From an uncultured Collinsella sp. (GTDB lineage: Bacteria > Actinomycetota > Coriobacteriia > Coriobacteriales > Coriobacteriaceae), in the NCBI GenBank assembly GCA_900548255.1, contig URKH01000011.1, forward strand, positions 1-35,449: a stretch of DNA of 35,449 bases, read 5' to 3'. The translations under genes and the position numbers were made by a program. Below, piece after piece: positions 1-7,658 of this stretch. Below the pieces are notes generated by a model, which was given only the letters and a program-made list of their open reading frames with translations, searched no databases and was not told the origin of the DNA. Positions within the stretch are counted from its first letter, which is position 1, and every line of letters begins with the position of its first letter.

Positions 1-391
1 AATTGTTGAATTCGCCTTTTGCATTGAATCGAATTAATCCGTTGACGCAAGTTCTAGAAAGAAAAAACAAACTTCTAGGGTCCTGCGTTTTATTAAAATG
101 ATCCCTTATTTCATAGAAAACGGGATGTCCTTCTTCTTGTAGTCGCAACCAATCTTTTCGATATTGATCGATTAGGGAATCGGGGGCGGATTGTATGACC
201 TTCCATAGATCAATCAGTGGAGAACAGATATCGCCACATATTGCAGCGGGAGGATTTAGCGCATAAAGAATCGAACCACCTCCAATGAATGGTTCGAAAT
301 ACGTACGATAAGAGTCTGGAGCGAGCGAGACAATAGTCGAAGCCTGAGAGCGTTTGCTTCCGCTCCATTTAATGACCGGCTTAAAATTCAT
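1..391 (-). CDS. D12-class DNA adenine methyltransferase (Dam/DpnM-like), 3' part cut by window edge
   Basis: About 130 N-terminal residues are visible; the rest lies beyond base 1. This is a D12-class N6-adenine DNA methyltransferase, which moves a methyl group from S-adenosylmethionine to adenine in a specific DNA site. The N-terminus has the family K-W-S-G-S-K-R signature at residues 8-14 (Dam/DpnM proteins usually have KWAGGK), the SAM-binding motif FEPFIGGGS at 32-40, and a later segment of the form LSRTCVNGLIRFN that fits the D12 fold. The start ATG (391-389) overlaps the stop of the upstream methyltransferase as TAATG, so the two genes are translationally coupled. The DNA is AT-richer than the rest of the window, which suggests transfer. 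GATC specificity is inferred from DpnM/MboA relatives and is not shown by the sequence. The family is clear. Confidence 0.88.
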   Translation of the reverse strand, partial: MNFKPVIKWSGSKRSQASTIVSLAPDSYRTYFEPFIGGGSILYALNPPAAICGDICSPLIDLWKVIQSAPDSLIDQYRKDWLRLQEEGHPVFYEIRDHFNKTQDPRSLFFLSRTCVNGLIRFNAKGEFNN

Positions 392-1254
392 TATTTCCTT
401 TCTTGAAAAAGAGTCGGATTAATCCTGGAAGAATCTTCTTTTGGAGGAAGCTTCGAACCTCGCTCGGCATTTTCTAGACGCTTCTCTGCAAGCTCAACAT
501 ATTCATCTTCAATTTCGAATCCAATATAGTCTCTTCCGGCAATCTTTGCGGCAACGCACTCGCTTCCGCTTCCGCAAAATGGAGTTAACATCAAATCGCC
601 CTCTTTTGATGTGAGGCCGACGATTCTTTCTAGCAACCGCAGGGGCTTCTGAGTCGGATGCTTTCCAAACTTGAGCTCAACTTTCGTCTTGTTGTTCGGC
701 ACATCCCAAACCGTACGCATTTGTTTACCAGGTTTTTTTATCAGATCGCTTTCGAATACTCCGTTTTTGGAATAATCATAGTCGAAGTAATACTGTCTCT
801 TCTTACCTCCGGAATGGCACCATAATAGAGTTTCGTGACTCGCGGTTAAACGACGGCCGGATAGATTTGGAAATGAATTTCGCTTGAACCAAACAACTTC
901 ATTGATGATTTCAATTTCAAGCATCTGACAAACCACGTTAATAATCCCAATATTGTGGTAAGTGCCAAATATCCACATTGAACCTGAAGGCTTCAGTATC
1001 CGCTTTGCTTCGGAAATCCACGCGAGGGTAAATTTCCAATACTCTTCGAGCGGCATAGCATCCCAGGATTCCATGACTTTATTCCAGTTGCCGCCCAAGC
1101 CTTTCAGGACAACGCTATTATCCCAGCTCCAGTTGCCTCCTTTTGATAGGTTGTAAGGAGGATCGGCGATAATCAAGTCAACGGAATTATCCGGTAACGA
1201 GGTCATTCCCTCGATGCAATCCATTTTGTAAACGTGATTTAACTCAACCGCCAT
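391..1254 (-). CDS. DpnA/MboC-like beta-class DNA methyltransferase
   Basis: A 287-residue DNA methyltransferase of the N6-adenine/N4-cytosine amino-methyltransferase group. The catalytic motif IV DPPY is at residues 31-34, and the SAM-binding motif follows at the far end (FCGSGS, about 226-231). This order, with a target-recognition stretch between them, is the beta arrangement. The motif KHPTQKP precedes the SAM-binding block, as in DpnA and many type II and III enzymes. The overall pattern (LHNI-like 'TYHNIG', 'W.KRNSFPNLSGRR') resembles DpnA, the second methylase of DpnII-type systems. The start is set by AGGAGG five bases before ATG. It is first in a two-gene coupled unit with the D12 methylase; a restriction endonuclease would be expected beyond the left edge but cannot be seen. 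Confidence 0.9.
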   Translation of the reverse strand: MAVELNHVYKMDCIEGMTSLPDNSVDLIIADPPYNLSKGGNWSWDNSVVLKGLGGNWNKVMESWDAMPLEEYWKFTLAWISEAKRILKPSGSMWIFGTYHNIGIINVVCQMLEIEIINEVVWFKRNSFPNLSGRRLTASHETLLWCHSGGKKRQYYFDYDYSKNGVFESDLIKKPGKQMRTVWDVPNNKTKVELKFGKHPTQKPLRLLERIVGLTSKEGDLMLTPFCGSGSECVAAKIAGRDYIGFEIEDEYVELAEKRLENAERGSKLPPKEDSSRINPTLFQERK

Positions 1255-1280
1255 TACCCCTCCTTATCTCAAATTAAAGG

Positions 1281-1289
1281 ATTATATCA
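1281..1289 (-). promoter_or_regulatory. Extended -10 promoter for the methyltransferase pair
   Basis: On the minus strand the sequence TGATATAAT (TGn plus a perfect TATAAT) lies 26 bases upstream of the first methyltransferase ATG, followed by the AGGAGG ribosome binding site. There is no convincing -35, as is usual for extended -10 promoters. Confidence 0.6.
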
Positions 1290-1364
1290 ACAACGTTTCT
1301 CATTAACTACTGGAAATCCTTGTCTAGTCTCTTGCAGCAGACAAGCGTGCTGTCCAAAATTACC

Positions 1365-1378
1365 GGCAGCTAGCTGCC
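1365..1378. repeat. 14-bp perfect palindrome in intergenic DNA
   Basis: GGCAGCTAGCTGCC is a perfect palindrome with no loop. It lies in the 267-base gap between the methyltransferase and the small membrane protein gene. It has no T-run, so it is not an ordinary terminator; it could be a protein-binding site. I recognise nothing else in this gap. Confidence 0.4.
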
Positions 1379-1521
1379 TATGGTATGTACCAAGTACCCA
1401 TCCGTAGTGCTTCCGGGATCCGGCTGACCTCAACGCTGCCCAGAGCTGTGTTAGGGCATCGGGCGAGCTTCCGGCTCCTCGGGCTTAACCGCAGCAGACG
1501 CGCTCCGAATCTCGCAAGCGG

Positions 1522-1959
1522 CTATGGCTGAAGCGTCTTTATGTGACCCAATGCACACAACAGTATTGTTCTCTTTTGCTCAAAGTAAGATCGAAGCAAC
1601 GCATATATTCCCAAGACAATCAAGAATAGCGCCACAATAATCCGCGCAGCAATTGGATTGCTGGCTATCAGCGCAGACAAATATGCTCCGACCGTAAGAG
1701 AAATAATGATGCCAATCAGACTGAGGGCCCAGCTCGTATAATGCGTTTCAGCAACCGCCTGTTCGATTATTTCACATTTCTTTTTCAGACTGATGTCCTC
1801 GTCAGCTCCAGCGAGAGAGAAATCAATTCTTGAAATCAAATCGATTAATTCTGCCTCACTGTATTCGCTCTTCTTGAATCTTTTAATGAAGAAACCTCCC
1901 GGTCCAGGACCATAGATGAGATGGTTTACACGAAACAGGTCCCTATAGACAATTCCCAT
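1522..1959 (-). CDS. Small two-helix membrane protein, function unknown
   Basis: A 145-residue protein that I do not recognise. Residues 1-75 are soluble and mildly charged. Two hydrophobic segments follow at about 76-98 and 103-123, and the protein ends with a short polar tail, so it is probably a helical hairpin in the cytoplasmic membrane with the N-terminal domain in the cytoplasm. The start is supported by AGGGAG about seven bases upstream of ATG. It stands alone, with no coupled neighbour, in AT-richer accessory DNA next to the restriction-modification genes. A link to defence is possible only by proximity. Confidence 0.65.
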   Translation of the reverse strand: MGIVYRDLFRVNHLIYGPGPGGFFIKRFKKSEYSEAELIDLISRIDFSLAGADEDISLKKKCEIIEQAVAETHYTSWALSLIGIIISLTVGAYLSALIASNPIAARIIVALFLIVLGIYALLRSYFEQKRTILLCALGHIKTLQP

Positions 1960-2037
1960 TGCAATCTCCCTAAATTCCAGTCAGATATGTTCTATCATTT
2001 CGTGTGGACAGATTTTTATCGGACTGCTGGCAACCAT

Positions 2038-2170
2038 TCACTGGGTCATCCCGTTCAGCAAATCCTCGTTCAATTGCGCCCCGTGTCTTACATACCCACG
2101 CTCGAGCTTGCCTCCAAGCCTCGAGGCGTTGCGCTTTGCAAAGCGGAAATCGAATTCTCGACGGAAATGG
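2038..2170 (-). pseudogene. Decayed copy of the 3' end of the gene at 3330-4157
   Basis: Read on the minus strand, this stretch encodes AKRNASRLGGKLERGY followed by about 18 residues and a stop. That resembles the C-terminus TKRCAAELGMKLERGY of the intact protein encoded about 1.3 kb away. The DNA also matches: CATACCC(A/G)CGCTCGAGCTT is shared with one difference over 19 bases. No matching N-terminal part is present, so this looks like a partial duplication or the tail of a lost paralogue. Confidence 0.55.
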
Positions 2171-2257
2171 AGCAGATTCACATTCCCCATGTCCAGAGAC
2201 ATGGCCCTCGTGATTACCCGCCCAACCATCAATGACCACGATGTTCAAAAGCGGTGA

Positions 2258-2434
2258 CTATTCGGAGCGCTTCTTAGTGAGCATCAAGAGGCACCCACGC
2301 AGAAGGAGCGCATAGCCTCAGCACTGGAGGTGACTGGCGCTGGCATCCGGATCGACCGCATTGACGAGATTTTAATGTCCGGGCGATGGGTTAGAATCCG
2401 ATTGGGGACTAGAGAAAGACAGCGCCATGGATGA
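2258..2434 (+). other. Protein-like open stretch with no start codon; possible gene fragment
   Basis: Between a TGA at 2255 and a TGA at 2432 the frame stays open and encodes a mixed-composition peptide (for example KERIASALEVTGAGIRIDRI) that reads like the end of a real protein. No good start codon or ribosome binding site precedes it, and its end overlaps the start of the next gene. It could be the 3' remnant of a deleted gene. Nothing else is evident between 1960 and 2426 apart from the decayed copy at 2038-2170. Confidence 0.25.
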
Positions 2435-3179
2435 AAGCAACAACAAACACCAGAACGAGCGGGATCAGGACCCCGGTTTCGCTCCCACTGTAAGCGGCGG
2501 CAGCACAACGCCCCTGAAGCGAAAGGCCACCATCGGCGCGGCAGTCGCGCTCGTCGTCGCGGGGCTCGGGCTCGGCGGCGCATGGGTGGCCGGCGCCTTC
2601 GCCCCCAAACCCGAGGCCACCGAAGCCGGTGGCACGCTCGCGGGAGACGACGGCAAGGACGTGGCGGACAAGGCCGCCGACAACGCCTCCAAGGCACCTG
2701 CCGCCGATAAGGAGAAGGTGGTGGAGGCGGACGCCGTGGCCGATGGTACCGCGAGGGCTGAGGACAAGGGGGCCGATGCGGAGAAGCCGTCGACGGGCTC
2801 GGACTCCTCGCCGTCCAAGTCGGACTCAAAGCCCTCTTCCGGCTCCACCAATAAGCCCAACCATGAGCATGAGTGGCAGGCTCCGTACCGCACTGAACCG
2901 GTATACACCACCGAAACCTATACCCTTGTCGACCAGAAGGCGTGGGACGAACAGGTTCGTAGCGGTAGCCATTTCCTGTTCTCGGACGGCCACATTTGCT
3001 ATGACGGTATAGAAGCAATGAATTATCAGTTTGATACTGGCTGTTCTTATTCTGTAGTGGATGACTACAAGACAATCCACCATGAGGCGATTACGCATCA
3101 GGAGACGCGTCAGGTAGAGACCGGGACCAAGCAGGTCCTCACGGGCTACCGCTGCCCCGGGTGCGGCGCCGTGAAATAG
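2427..3179 (+). CDS. Membrane-anchored protein with disordered stalk and C-terminal putative zinc-binding domain
   Basis: A 250-residue protein of unknown function. Residues 1-31 are polar. A single hydrophobic helix at about 36-57 would anchor it in the membrane. Residues 60-145 are a low-complexity Ala/Asp/Lys/Ser stalk. The C-terminal domain (about 146-250) starts with HEHEW and ends with the Cys-x2-Cys knuckle RCPGCG (242-247); with His219 and His224 these could bind a metal. It contains repeated 'YKTIHHEAITHQET'-like histidine/threonine strands. The stalk coding DNA is very GC-rich while 2990-3080 is AT-richer, suggesting a mosaic origin. The ribosome binding site is weak (a purine-rich stretch upstream). 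Convergent with the next gene. Confidence 0.65.
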   Translation: MDESNNKHQNERDQDPGFAPTVSGGSTTPLKRKATIGAAVALVVAGLGLGGAWVAGAFAPKPEATEAGGTLAGDDGKDVADKAADNASKAPAADKEKVVEADAVADGTARAEDKGADAEKPSTGSDSSPSKSDSKPSSGSTNKPNHEHEWQAPYRTEPVYTTETYTLVDQKAWDEQVRSGSHFLFSDGHICYDGIEAMNYQFDTGCSYSVVDDYKTIHHEAITHQETRQVETGTKQVLTGYRCPGCGAVK

Positions 3180-3329
3180 CCCGTAGACACGCGTCCCATG
3201 CGTGATTTCGACGGGGACTGGGCTCGGAGACGCCCCACCCCATACGCCTGCTCCGTCGACCCCAGCAGGGCCCCGTGCGATTCGGCCGCTGCCTTCAAAG
3301 GCGATGGGAACAGCACTCGCCGCCTTTCC

Positions 3330-4157
3330 TCATTCGTCGGTGAACGGTTGAAACAGCGGCACTTCCCCGCGCTTCTCATACCCGCGCTCGAGCTTCATCC
3401 CAAGCTCCGCAGCGCAGCGCTTCGTTTCCTCGGTAAACAGGTCATCGATTGCCCTGTCAATTCGCACGCAGGTCTCGAAATGCTCGTCCTTCCAGGGCAG
3501 ATTGAGCCCCAGGCTCGTATCCCAATAGCCGCCGAGCTTTGCGTTGATTACCTCCTCGGGATACAGCACGTCTTGGCGAATACCTTCGATCGCCTCGTCC
3601 TCGTCCATGTCGCAGGCTGCATCGTCCTTCTTGAGACACTTGCGCAGCTCCTTTTGCTCGCGGATGCGATGCAGCGCGCTGGCGCACACCACAGCCAAAA
3701 AGCGATAACGTTCGCATAGGTCCCATTCGCCGCCGAGCCATACGCGATAGCCCAGAACGACGCTTGTGGGCTCCTCGTTGAGCAGGAACAGGTCCCACGG
3801 ATACACTTCAGCGCACGCGTCCTCTCCCAGCTTTTGCGCGCCACCGCGCGTAAAAGCGCACGGCTCTACGTCGTAATAGCCAAAGCCGTGGTCCGCATTG
3901 CGACGATTGATGACATGCTTGGGCAACAGGACGATCTTGTCGCTGGGCTCGGGATCTATCTTCCGCAGCTTTTTGATCTTGCGGCGGGCGCGCTTTAGGT
4001 CGCGCTCGTTATCGACACGGCCACGGTCATCCGGCTTGCCGCCGTATCGCAGGGCAACCTCGGGTGCCAGGATCTTTGTGTCAGCAGCGCACAGCAGGTC
4101 GCTCACGGTGGGCAGATCTTCCCACTCAATACCGTCGACATCCCAAATCCTACTCAT
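3330..4157 (-). CDS. Conserved-looking hypothetical protein, function unknown
   Basis: A 275-residue soluble protein with no membrane segment and no motif that I recognise. It is rich in charged residues, with a Lys/Arg block at about 55-68 (KRARRKIKKLRK) and an acidic patch near 180-192 (KKDDAACDMDEDEA). The ATG at 4157 is preferred to an in-frame TTG six bases upstream because AGAGG lies six bases before the ATG. A decayed copy of its C-terminus lies at 2038-2170, so the gene belonged to a duplicated or mobile segment. It is on the same strand as the ClpP/coupling-ATPase cluster and 74 bases downstream of it, so it could be co-transcribed. Function cannot be assigned. Confidence 0.6.
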   Translation of the reverse strand: MSRIWDVDGIEWEDLPTVSDLLCAADTKILAPEVALRYGGKPDDRGRVDNERDLKRARRKIKKLRKIDPEPSDKIVLLPKHVINRRNADHGFGYYDVEPCAFTRGGAQKLGEDACAEVYPWDLFLLNEEPTSVVLGYRVWLGGEWDLCERYRFLAVVCASALHRIREQKELRKCLKKDDAACDMDEDEAIEGIRQDVLYPEEVINAKLGGYWDTSLGLNLPWKDEHFETCVRIDRAIDDLFTEETKRCAAELGMKLERGYEKRGEVPLFQPFTDE

Positions 4158-4231
4158 GTTCAACCTCTTTCTGGCTGTTCAACTACGTGCTCATTCGCCC
4201 TGTTTAACGTGCTTGTAGGGCATATGCCCCG

Positions 4232-4813
4232 CTAGAGCGCCTTCTTACTCGGAGCAATCACCTCGTCCACCAGGCCCAGCTCCAGGGCGCGCTTGGCGTT
4301 GCACCAGCAGTCGCGCTCGGTGAGCTCGTGGAACTCCTGCGCGCTCAGGTTGCCATGCTCGGCCAGCAGCTCGTCCAGCTCGGCGCGCATGGCCGCTGTA
4401 TGCTGGGCCACAATCTCGATATCGGTCTGCTGCGCCATGCCTGTGCCGCCCATCAGTTGGTGGATGAGCACCTGCGTGTGGCGGTACACCTGGCGGTGGT
4501 CGCCGCAGGCCAGGATCACCGCGGCCATCGAGGCCACGACGCCCTCGCCCACCGTGATCACGGGGCAGTTGAGCGCCAGCCCCGCCGTAACGCTGCCGCC
4601 CGGGCTGTTGATGATGAGGGTGATGGGCTCGGCCGCGCTTTGATGTTCCAGCACCAGCATGGACTTAATGAGGCCGTTGCAGGTTAGGTCGTTGACCTCG
4701 CCCTCCAGCAGCAGCACGCGACTGTTGAGCAGCTCGCTTGCCATATCTACGGCGGCAACGCGACCGTCCTTAGACTTCTTGATGATGCTAGGCTCACGAT
4801 ACATAACGGACAT
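4232..4813 (-). CDS. clpP: Divergent ClpP-type serine peptidase
   Basis: A 193-residue member of the ClpP/crotonase fold. ClpP forms a barrel of two heptamers that degrades proteins fed by an AAA+ unfoldase. The triad is visible: Ser95 in VVASMAAV, His118 in VLIHQLMGG and Asp168 in TERDCW. The oxyanion-hole glycines are in SPGGSVTAG (70-78). Compared with typical ClpP, the helix between that motif and the nucleophile strand (normally GLAIYDTMQ...) is about seven residues shorter. Two cysteines flank the active-site region (Cys83, Cys103), and the usual SMG at the nucleophile is SMA. The start has GAAGGGA upstream. It follows the coupling-ATPase gene after a hairpin at 4856-4892. No Clp ATPase is encoded nearby, so this is likely a paralogue rather than the housekeeping ClpP. 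Confidence 0.85.
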   Translation of the reverse strand: MSVMYREPSIIKKSKDGRVAAVDMASELLNSRVLLLEGEVNDLTCNGLIKSMLVLEHQSAAEPITLIINSPGGSVTAGLALNCPVITVGEGVVASMAAVILACGDHRQVYRHTQVLIHQLMGGTGMAQQTDIEIVAQHTAAMRAELDELLAEHGNLSAQEFHELTERDCWCNAKRALELGLVDEVIAPSKKAL

Positions 4814-4855
4814 GGTAATTCCCTTCTAAACGGAATCGGTAAGGAGGCAAAACGG

Positions 4856-4892
4856 GGCCGCACGGTTTACGGCTAATGGAAGCCGTGCGGTC
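4856..4892 (-). terminator. Intrinsic terminator after the coupling-ATPase gene
   Basis: On the minus strand a 10-base stem (GACCGCACGG with CCGTGCGGCC, one wobble pair) encloses a 17-base loop and is followed by CCGTTTT. It lies between the coupling-ATPase stop and the clpP-like start, so it should reduce read-through into clpP. Confidence 0.55.
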
Positions 4893-4927
4893 AAATAGGC
4901 AAGATTGAGCGCGCGAAGCTGCAAGGA

Positions 4928-6412
4928 CTAATCCCTCAGCCACTTGGCCGCATTGGGATGGTCGCCGCAAAAATACTTCTTGGCACGGAAGGGGCGCATG
5001 CCGGTCACTTTGACCAGACAATCGGCGCGCGGCATAAGCCCCACCTCGCCCGGGGTTATCACGCAACCGCGCACATCGACGGCAGTGCGCTCGGCGCCCA
5101 CATAGTTGGTGCCCAAAACCGACTCGCCACACAGCTCGCTTATGTAGTTCTGCGTCGCGATGTTGCTGCCGCCGCCCATGTAGACCAAGCTGTCGCAGTT
5201 ATCGAGGATGGTATGAGCTGTGGTTTCGCCATACACACCATCGAGCTGGCTCAACGACTGCGCGCACATCAAAAAGCTCATGCCACGGCTGCGCACGGTC
5301 GCAATACTCCGCTCAAAATCGGGGATGCGGCCCACGTTGGGAAACTCATCCAGAATAAACTGCACGCGGCGCTGCAAATGCCCACTAGGGCTGGCGTCGG
5401 CGCGGCGCTGGGCCAGGTTAAACAGCTGCTTAAGGGCAACGTTGGCAAGCCATGCATTGGTCGAGTCGTTGTCGCTCACCTTAAGATCGATTACGCGCTT
5501 GCCCTCGTCGATACGGTCAAGACGCATTTCATCTTTCTCATAGACGCGCATGAGCTGGGGAGTCTTAAGCCGCGAGATGGTCGCATTGAGTGTGATCAGA
5601 ATACTCTTAAGCGTCCTATCGGCTGCTCCGCGAAAATCGCGGTACTGCTCAACGCCATACAGTTCCGCGTTCGCCGACTCATACCTGCCAAGAAATTCCT
5701 TGGACTCCACCTGCCCCACAAGGTAGTCCAACGGAAATCGGCCCTCGCCATCTCCCGTGACCTTGATGAGCGCGGCCAGCTTAAAGACGTTGTTCATCTT
5801 AAGGTAGCGGCGCGGAGCCGTGGGATCCCCACCCGGCGCAAATGTGCCGGCAAGGCACTCCAAAAGGAACAGGATTCCAATAATCGCTCGGAGCAGCAGA
5901 TCGCTCGCGTTGTCCCAAAACGGGTCGTTCCTAAAGCTGCGCCCATCAGGATCGACTCCCTCCATGATTGCCGCCACTGTGGTGGGGATATCCTCGACAT
6001 CCATCACGTAACGCAGAGGGTCGTATCCGGCCGACCGCTCGGGATTAACAGTATCGAGAACCGTTACCTCGTAGCCGTCCTCTTCAAAGCCTTTCCCCGT
6101 ACGGCGCAGCAGCTCACCCTTGGTGTCTGTGACCACATAACAGCATTCGTGGTGATTGAGCAGGTTGGGCAAAACGAAACTCGCCGTTTTGCCGCTGCCG
6201 GTTCCGCCAAAGACAAACACGTTGTTGGACACGCTCGTCTCCCAGTGCTTATCGCCCTCGTAAAAAGCAACCGTGGCACCGTGCGCCAAGATCACATCGC
6301 GCTGCTCATCGCCGGACGACAGCGCCTGCATTTCCTCCTTGGTCGCCCACTTCTTGGCTTGATACTCCGTTTGCTGTGCGGCCTCGTAGCCGTACATCTT
6401 AATGACCGACAT
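4928..6412 (-). CDS. VirD4/TraG-like type IV coupling ATPase lacking membrane helices
   Basis: A 494-residue P-loop ATPase of the VirD4/TraG/FtsK superfamily. Coupling proteins normally pump DNA or protein substrates into a type IV secretion channel. Walker A is GGTGSGKT at 69-76; Walker B is FILDEFPNVGRIPDF, with the acidic pair at 355-356. The downstream segment MCAQSLSQLDGVYG and the strand DSLVYMGGGSN are characteristic of Gram-positive VirD4-like proteins. The chosen start (6412) has AAGAAAGGGG nine bases upstream; starting at 6499 would overlap the upstream gene by 49 bases. From this start there is no N-terminal transmembrane pair, unlike most coupling proteins. No relaxase or channel gene is visible nearby. 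The upstream gene ends 38 bases away, so the two form an operon. Confidence 0.85.
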   Translation of the reverse strand: MSVIKMYGYEAAQQTEYQAKKWATKEEMQALSSGDEQRDVILAHGATVAFYEGDKHWETSVSNNVFVFGGTGSGKTASFVLPNLLNHHECCYVVTDTKGELLRRTGKGFEEDGYEVTVLDTVNPERSAGYDPLRYVMDVEDIPTTVAAIMEGVDPDGRSFRNDPFWDNASDLLLRAIIGILFLLECLAGTFAPGGDPTAPRRYLKMNNVFKLAALIKVTGDGEGRFPLDYLVGQVESKEFLGRYESANAELYGVEQYRDFRGAADRTLKSILITLNATISRLKTPQLMRVYEKDEMRLDRIDEGKRVIDLKVSDNDSTNAWLANVALKQLFNLAQRRADASPSGHLQRRVQFILDEFPNVGRIPDFERSIATVRSRGMSFLMCAQSLSQLDGVYGETTAHTILDNCDSLVYMGGGSNIATQNYISELCGESVLGTNYVGAERTAVDVRGCVITPGEVGLMPRADCLVKVTGMRPFRAKKYFCGDHPNAAKWLRD

Positions 6413-6450
6413 GTCACGGCCCCTTTCTTGTCGATGGTTCTGCGTAGTTG

Positions 6451-7368
6451 CTAGGAAATACGGCCGATGCCTTCGCCCTCCTTGGGGCTTGTCGCGCATG
6501 GCAACTTGACCGCGCCGTCAATCAGTCGCTCGGCCTGCGCCACATAGCTCTCGCGCGCCACGGTTGAGACCGTCCCGTCGCGCAGATACGCAAGCAACGA
6601 CTCGATCATCAGCTTGTCGAGCAGGTCGTATCCCTTGGCCTGAGCGTAGTTGAGGGTGTAGCGGTCCCGAAGCCTCTGTACCTTGGTTGCCAAATCGGTT
6701 TCCATCTTTTCCTCCCTGTAATAAAAGTTCTGCCGATTGTCCGAAAGCGCCTCAAACGGGCGTTTGACACATAGCTCGAAGTTGAAACGCGAACTCGCAT
6801 CGAATACGCGTTGCTGAATCACGCGGTAACGTTCGAAAAACATGACGGCATCGTCTTCGTCCGCCGTAAATCCATGCGATCCATCGCGATGCACGTGGTC
6901 GCTGGGTCTTTTGTAGTCGATGCTTCGCACAAAGCGAGACGGAATGCGTCCCCCTTTTTCGGACGAGTACTTCATACCTGTCGAAACCTGCTCAAACATG
7001 AGCACGCCGCTCGATTTAAAGCGCGGATTGCTTCCGTGCCGAAACAGGCTAATTAAGATGGCCATGCAGCGCATACAGTTATCGCGCTGGGGAAAGTACA
7101 GCGACAGCAAAGCGAGCGCCGCCGCGGCCAAAAGCTCGCGAGCCTCGTGCACATCGTCTCGATACTGCTCGGGCACCAGCCCGGGAATATCGGGTGAATG
7201 CTTTTCCAGTACGCCAACAAGCGCCTTAGCGAGGCGTTCAACGTTCTCCTCACCGCAGTACGGATACGGAAACGGCTTCTCTGCCTTCACGTTCTTTTCG
7301 CACATGCCACGGAGGTCTTCGTCGAGCGTGTTGAGGAATACCTCATAAATGTTGTCTTCGTTCTTCAT
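6451..7368 (-). CDS. Unknown helical protein paired with the coupling ATPase
   Basis: A 305-residue protein with no clear family. It is mostly helical, with no signal peptide or confident membrane segment. A hydrophobic helical stretch at about 75-112 (EARELLAAAALALLSLYF, then NCMRCMAILISLFRH) faintly resembles the all-alpha insertion domain of VirD4-type coupling proteins, where a conserved 'A(E)LLL.ALI.YL' helix is followed by 'NF..V.ELL'. The later 'FERYRVIQQRVFDAS' stretch also resembles that domain. This is an inference from pattern only. There is no Walker motif. The start has AGGAAG upstream. It is the first gene of the minus-strand unit and is divergent from the methyltransferase-like gene at 7659. 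Confidence 0.6.
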   Translation of the reverse strand: MKNEDNIYEVFLNTLDEDLRGMCEKNVKAEKPFPYPYCGEENVERLAKALVGVLEKHSPDIPGLVPEQYRDDVHEARELLAAAALALLSLYFPQRDNCMRCMAILISLFRHGSNPRFKSSGVLMFEQVSTGMKYSSEKGGRIPSRFVRSIDYKRPSDHVHRDGSHGFTADEDDAVMFFERYRVIQQRVFDASSRFNFELCVKRPFEALSDNRQNFYYREEKMETDLATKVQRLRDRYTLNYAQAKGYDLLDKLMIESLLAYLRDGTVSTVARESYVAQAERLIDGAVKLPCATSPKEGEGIGRIS

Positions 7369-7658
7369 GGATGCTTCTTCCTGTCCAGTTGCAAATGTTT
7401 GTCGGTAAGTTTGTTCTAAGTTTTAGAATGTTCTGAGGCATAGGTAGTAGTTATTGACCTAACATGCTGCTTCGTAAGTGAAATTGCCCTGCTCGATAGC
7501 GCAGTTTGCCTAAAGGCTGTATAGCGGTTGTATCAAGCAGTTAATATTGAGTTGGTTTTGGATTGCTTCGAGGATAGCACAGTGCGCTGTTCTCGTCATT
7601 AGAAATTATCAAATTATTCTGCTAATATATAACCCACTAAGAAGAAAGGTCTCTATAC
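7369..7658. promoter_or_regulatory. AT-rich divergent intergenic region
   Basis: This 290-base gap separates two divergent transcription units and is clearly AT-richer than the flanking genes, so it should hold both promoters. For the plus-strand gene the best -10 candidate is TATAAC at 7628-7633, followed by AAGAAAGG as the ribosome binding site. No -35 of good quality is seen. I could not place a minus-strand promoter with confidence. Confidence 0.4.

Noticed and set aside
1970..2248. 92-codon minus-strand frame next to the small membrane protein
   Set aside because: The similarity to the neighbouring gene is in a different frame (2038-2232), so this frame is not the coding one.
2284..3075. 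263-codon minus-strand frame rich in Arg and Pro
   Set aside because: It is antisense to the low-complexity stalk of the plus-strand membrane-anchored protein.
3297..3327. Terminator between the convergent genes at 3179 and 3330
   Set aside because: AAAGGC/GCCTTT gives only a six-base stem over a 19-base loop with no T-run, too weak to call.
4958..6454. 498-codon open frame antisense to the coupling ATPase
   Set aside because: The minus strand carries clear Walker motifs; the antisense frame has none and no ribosome binding site.
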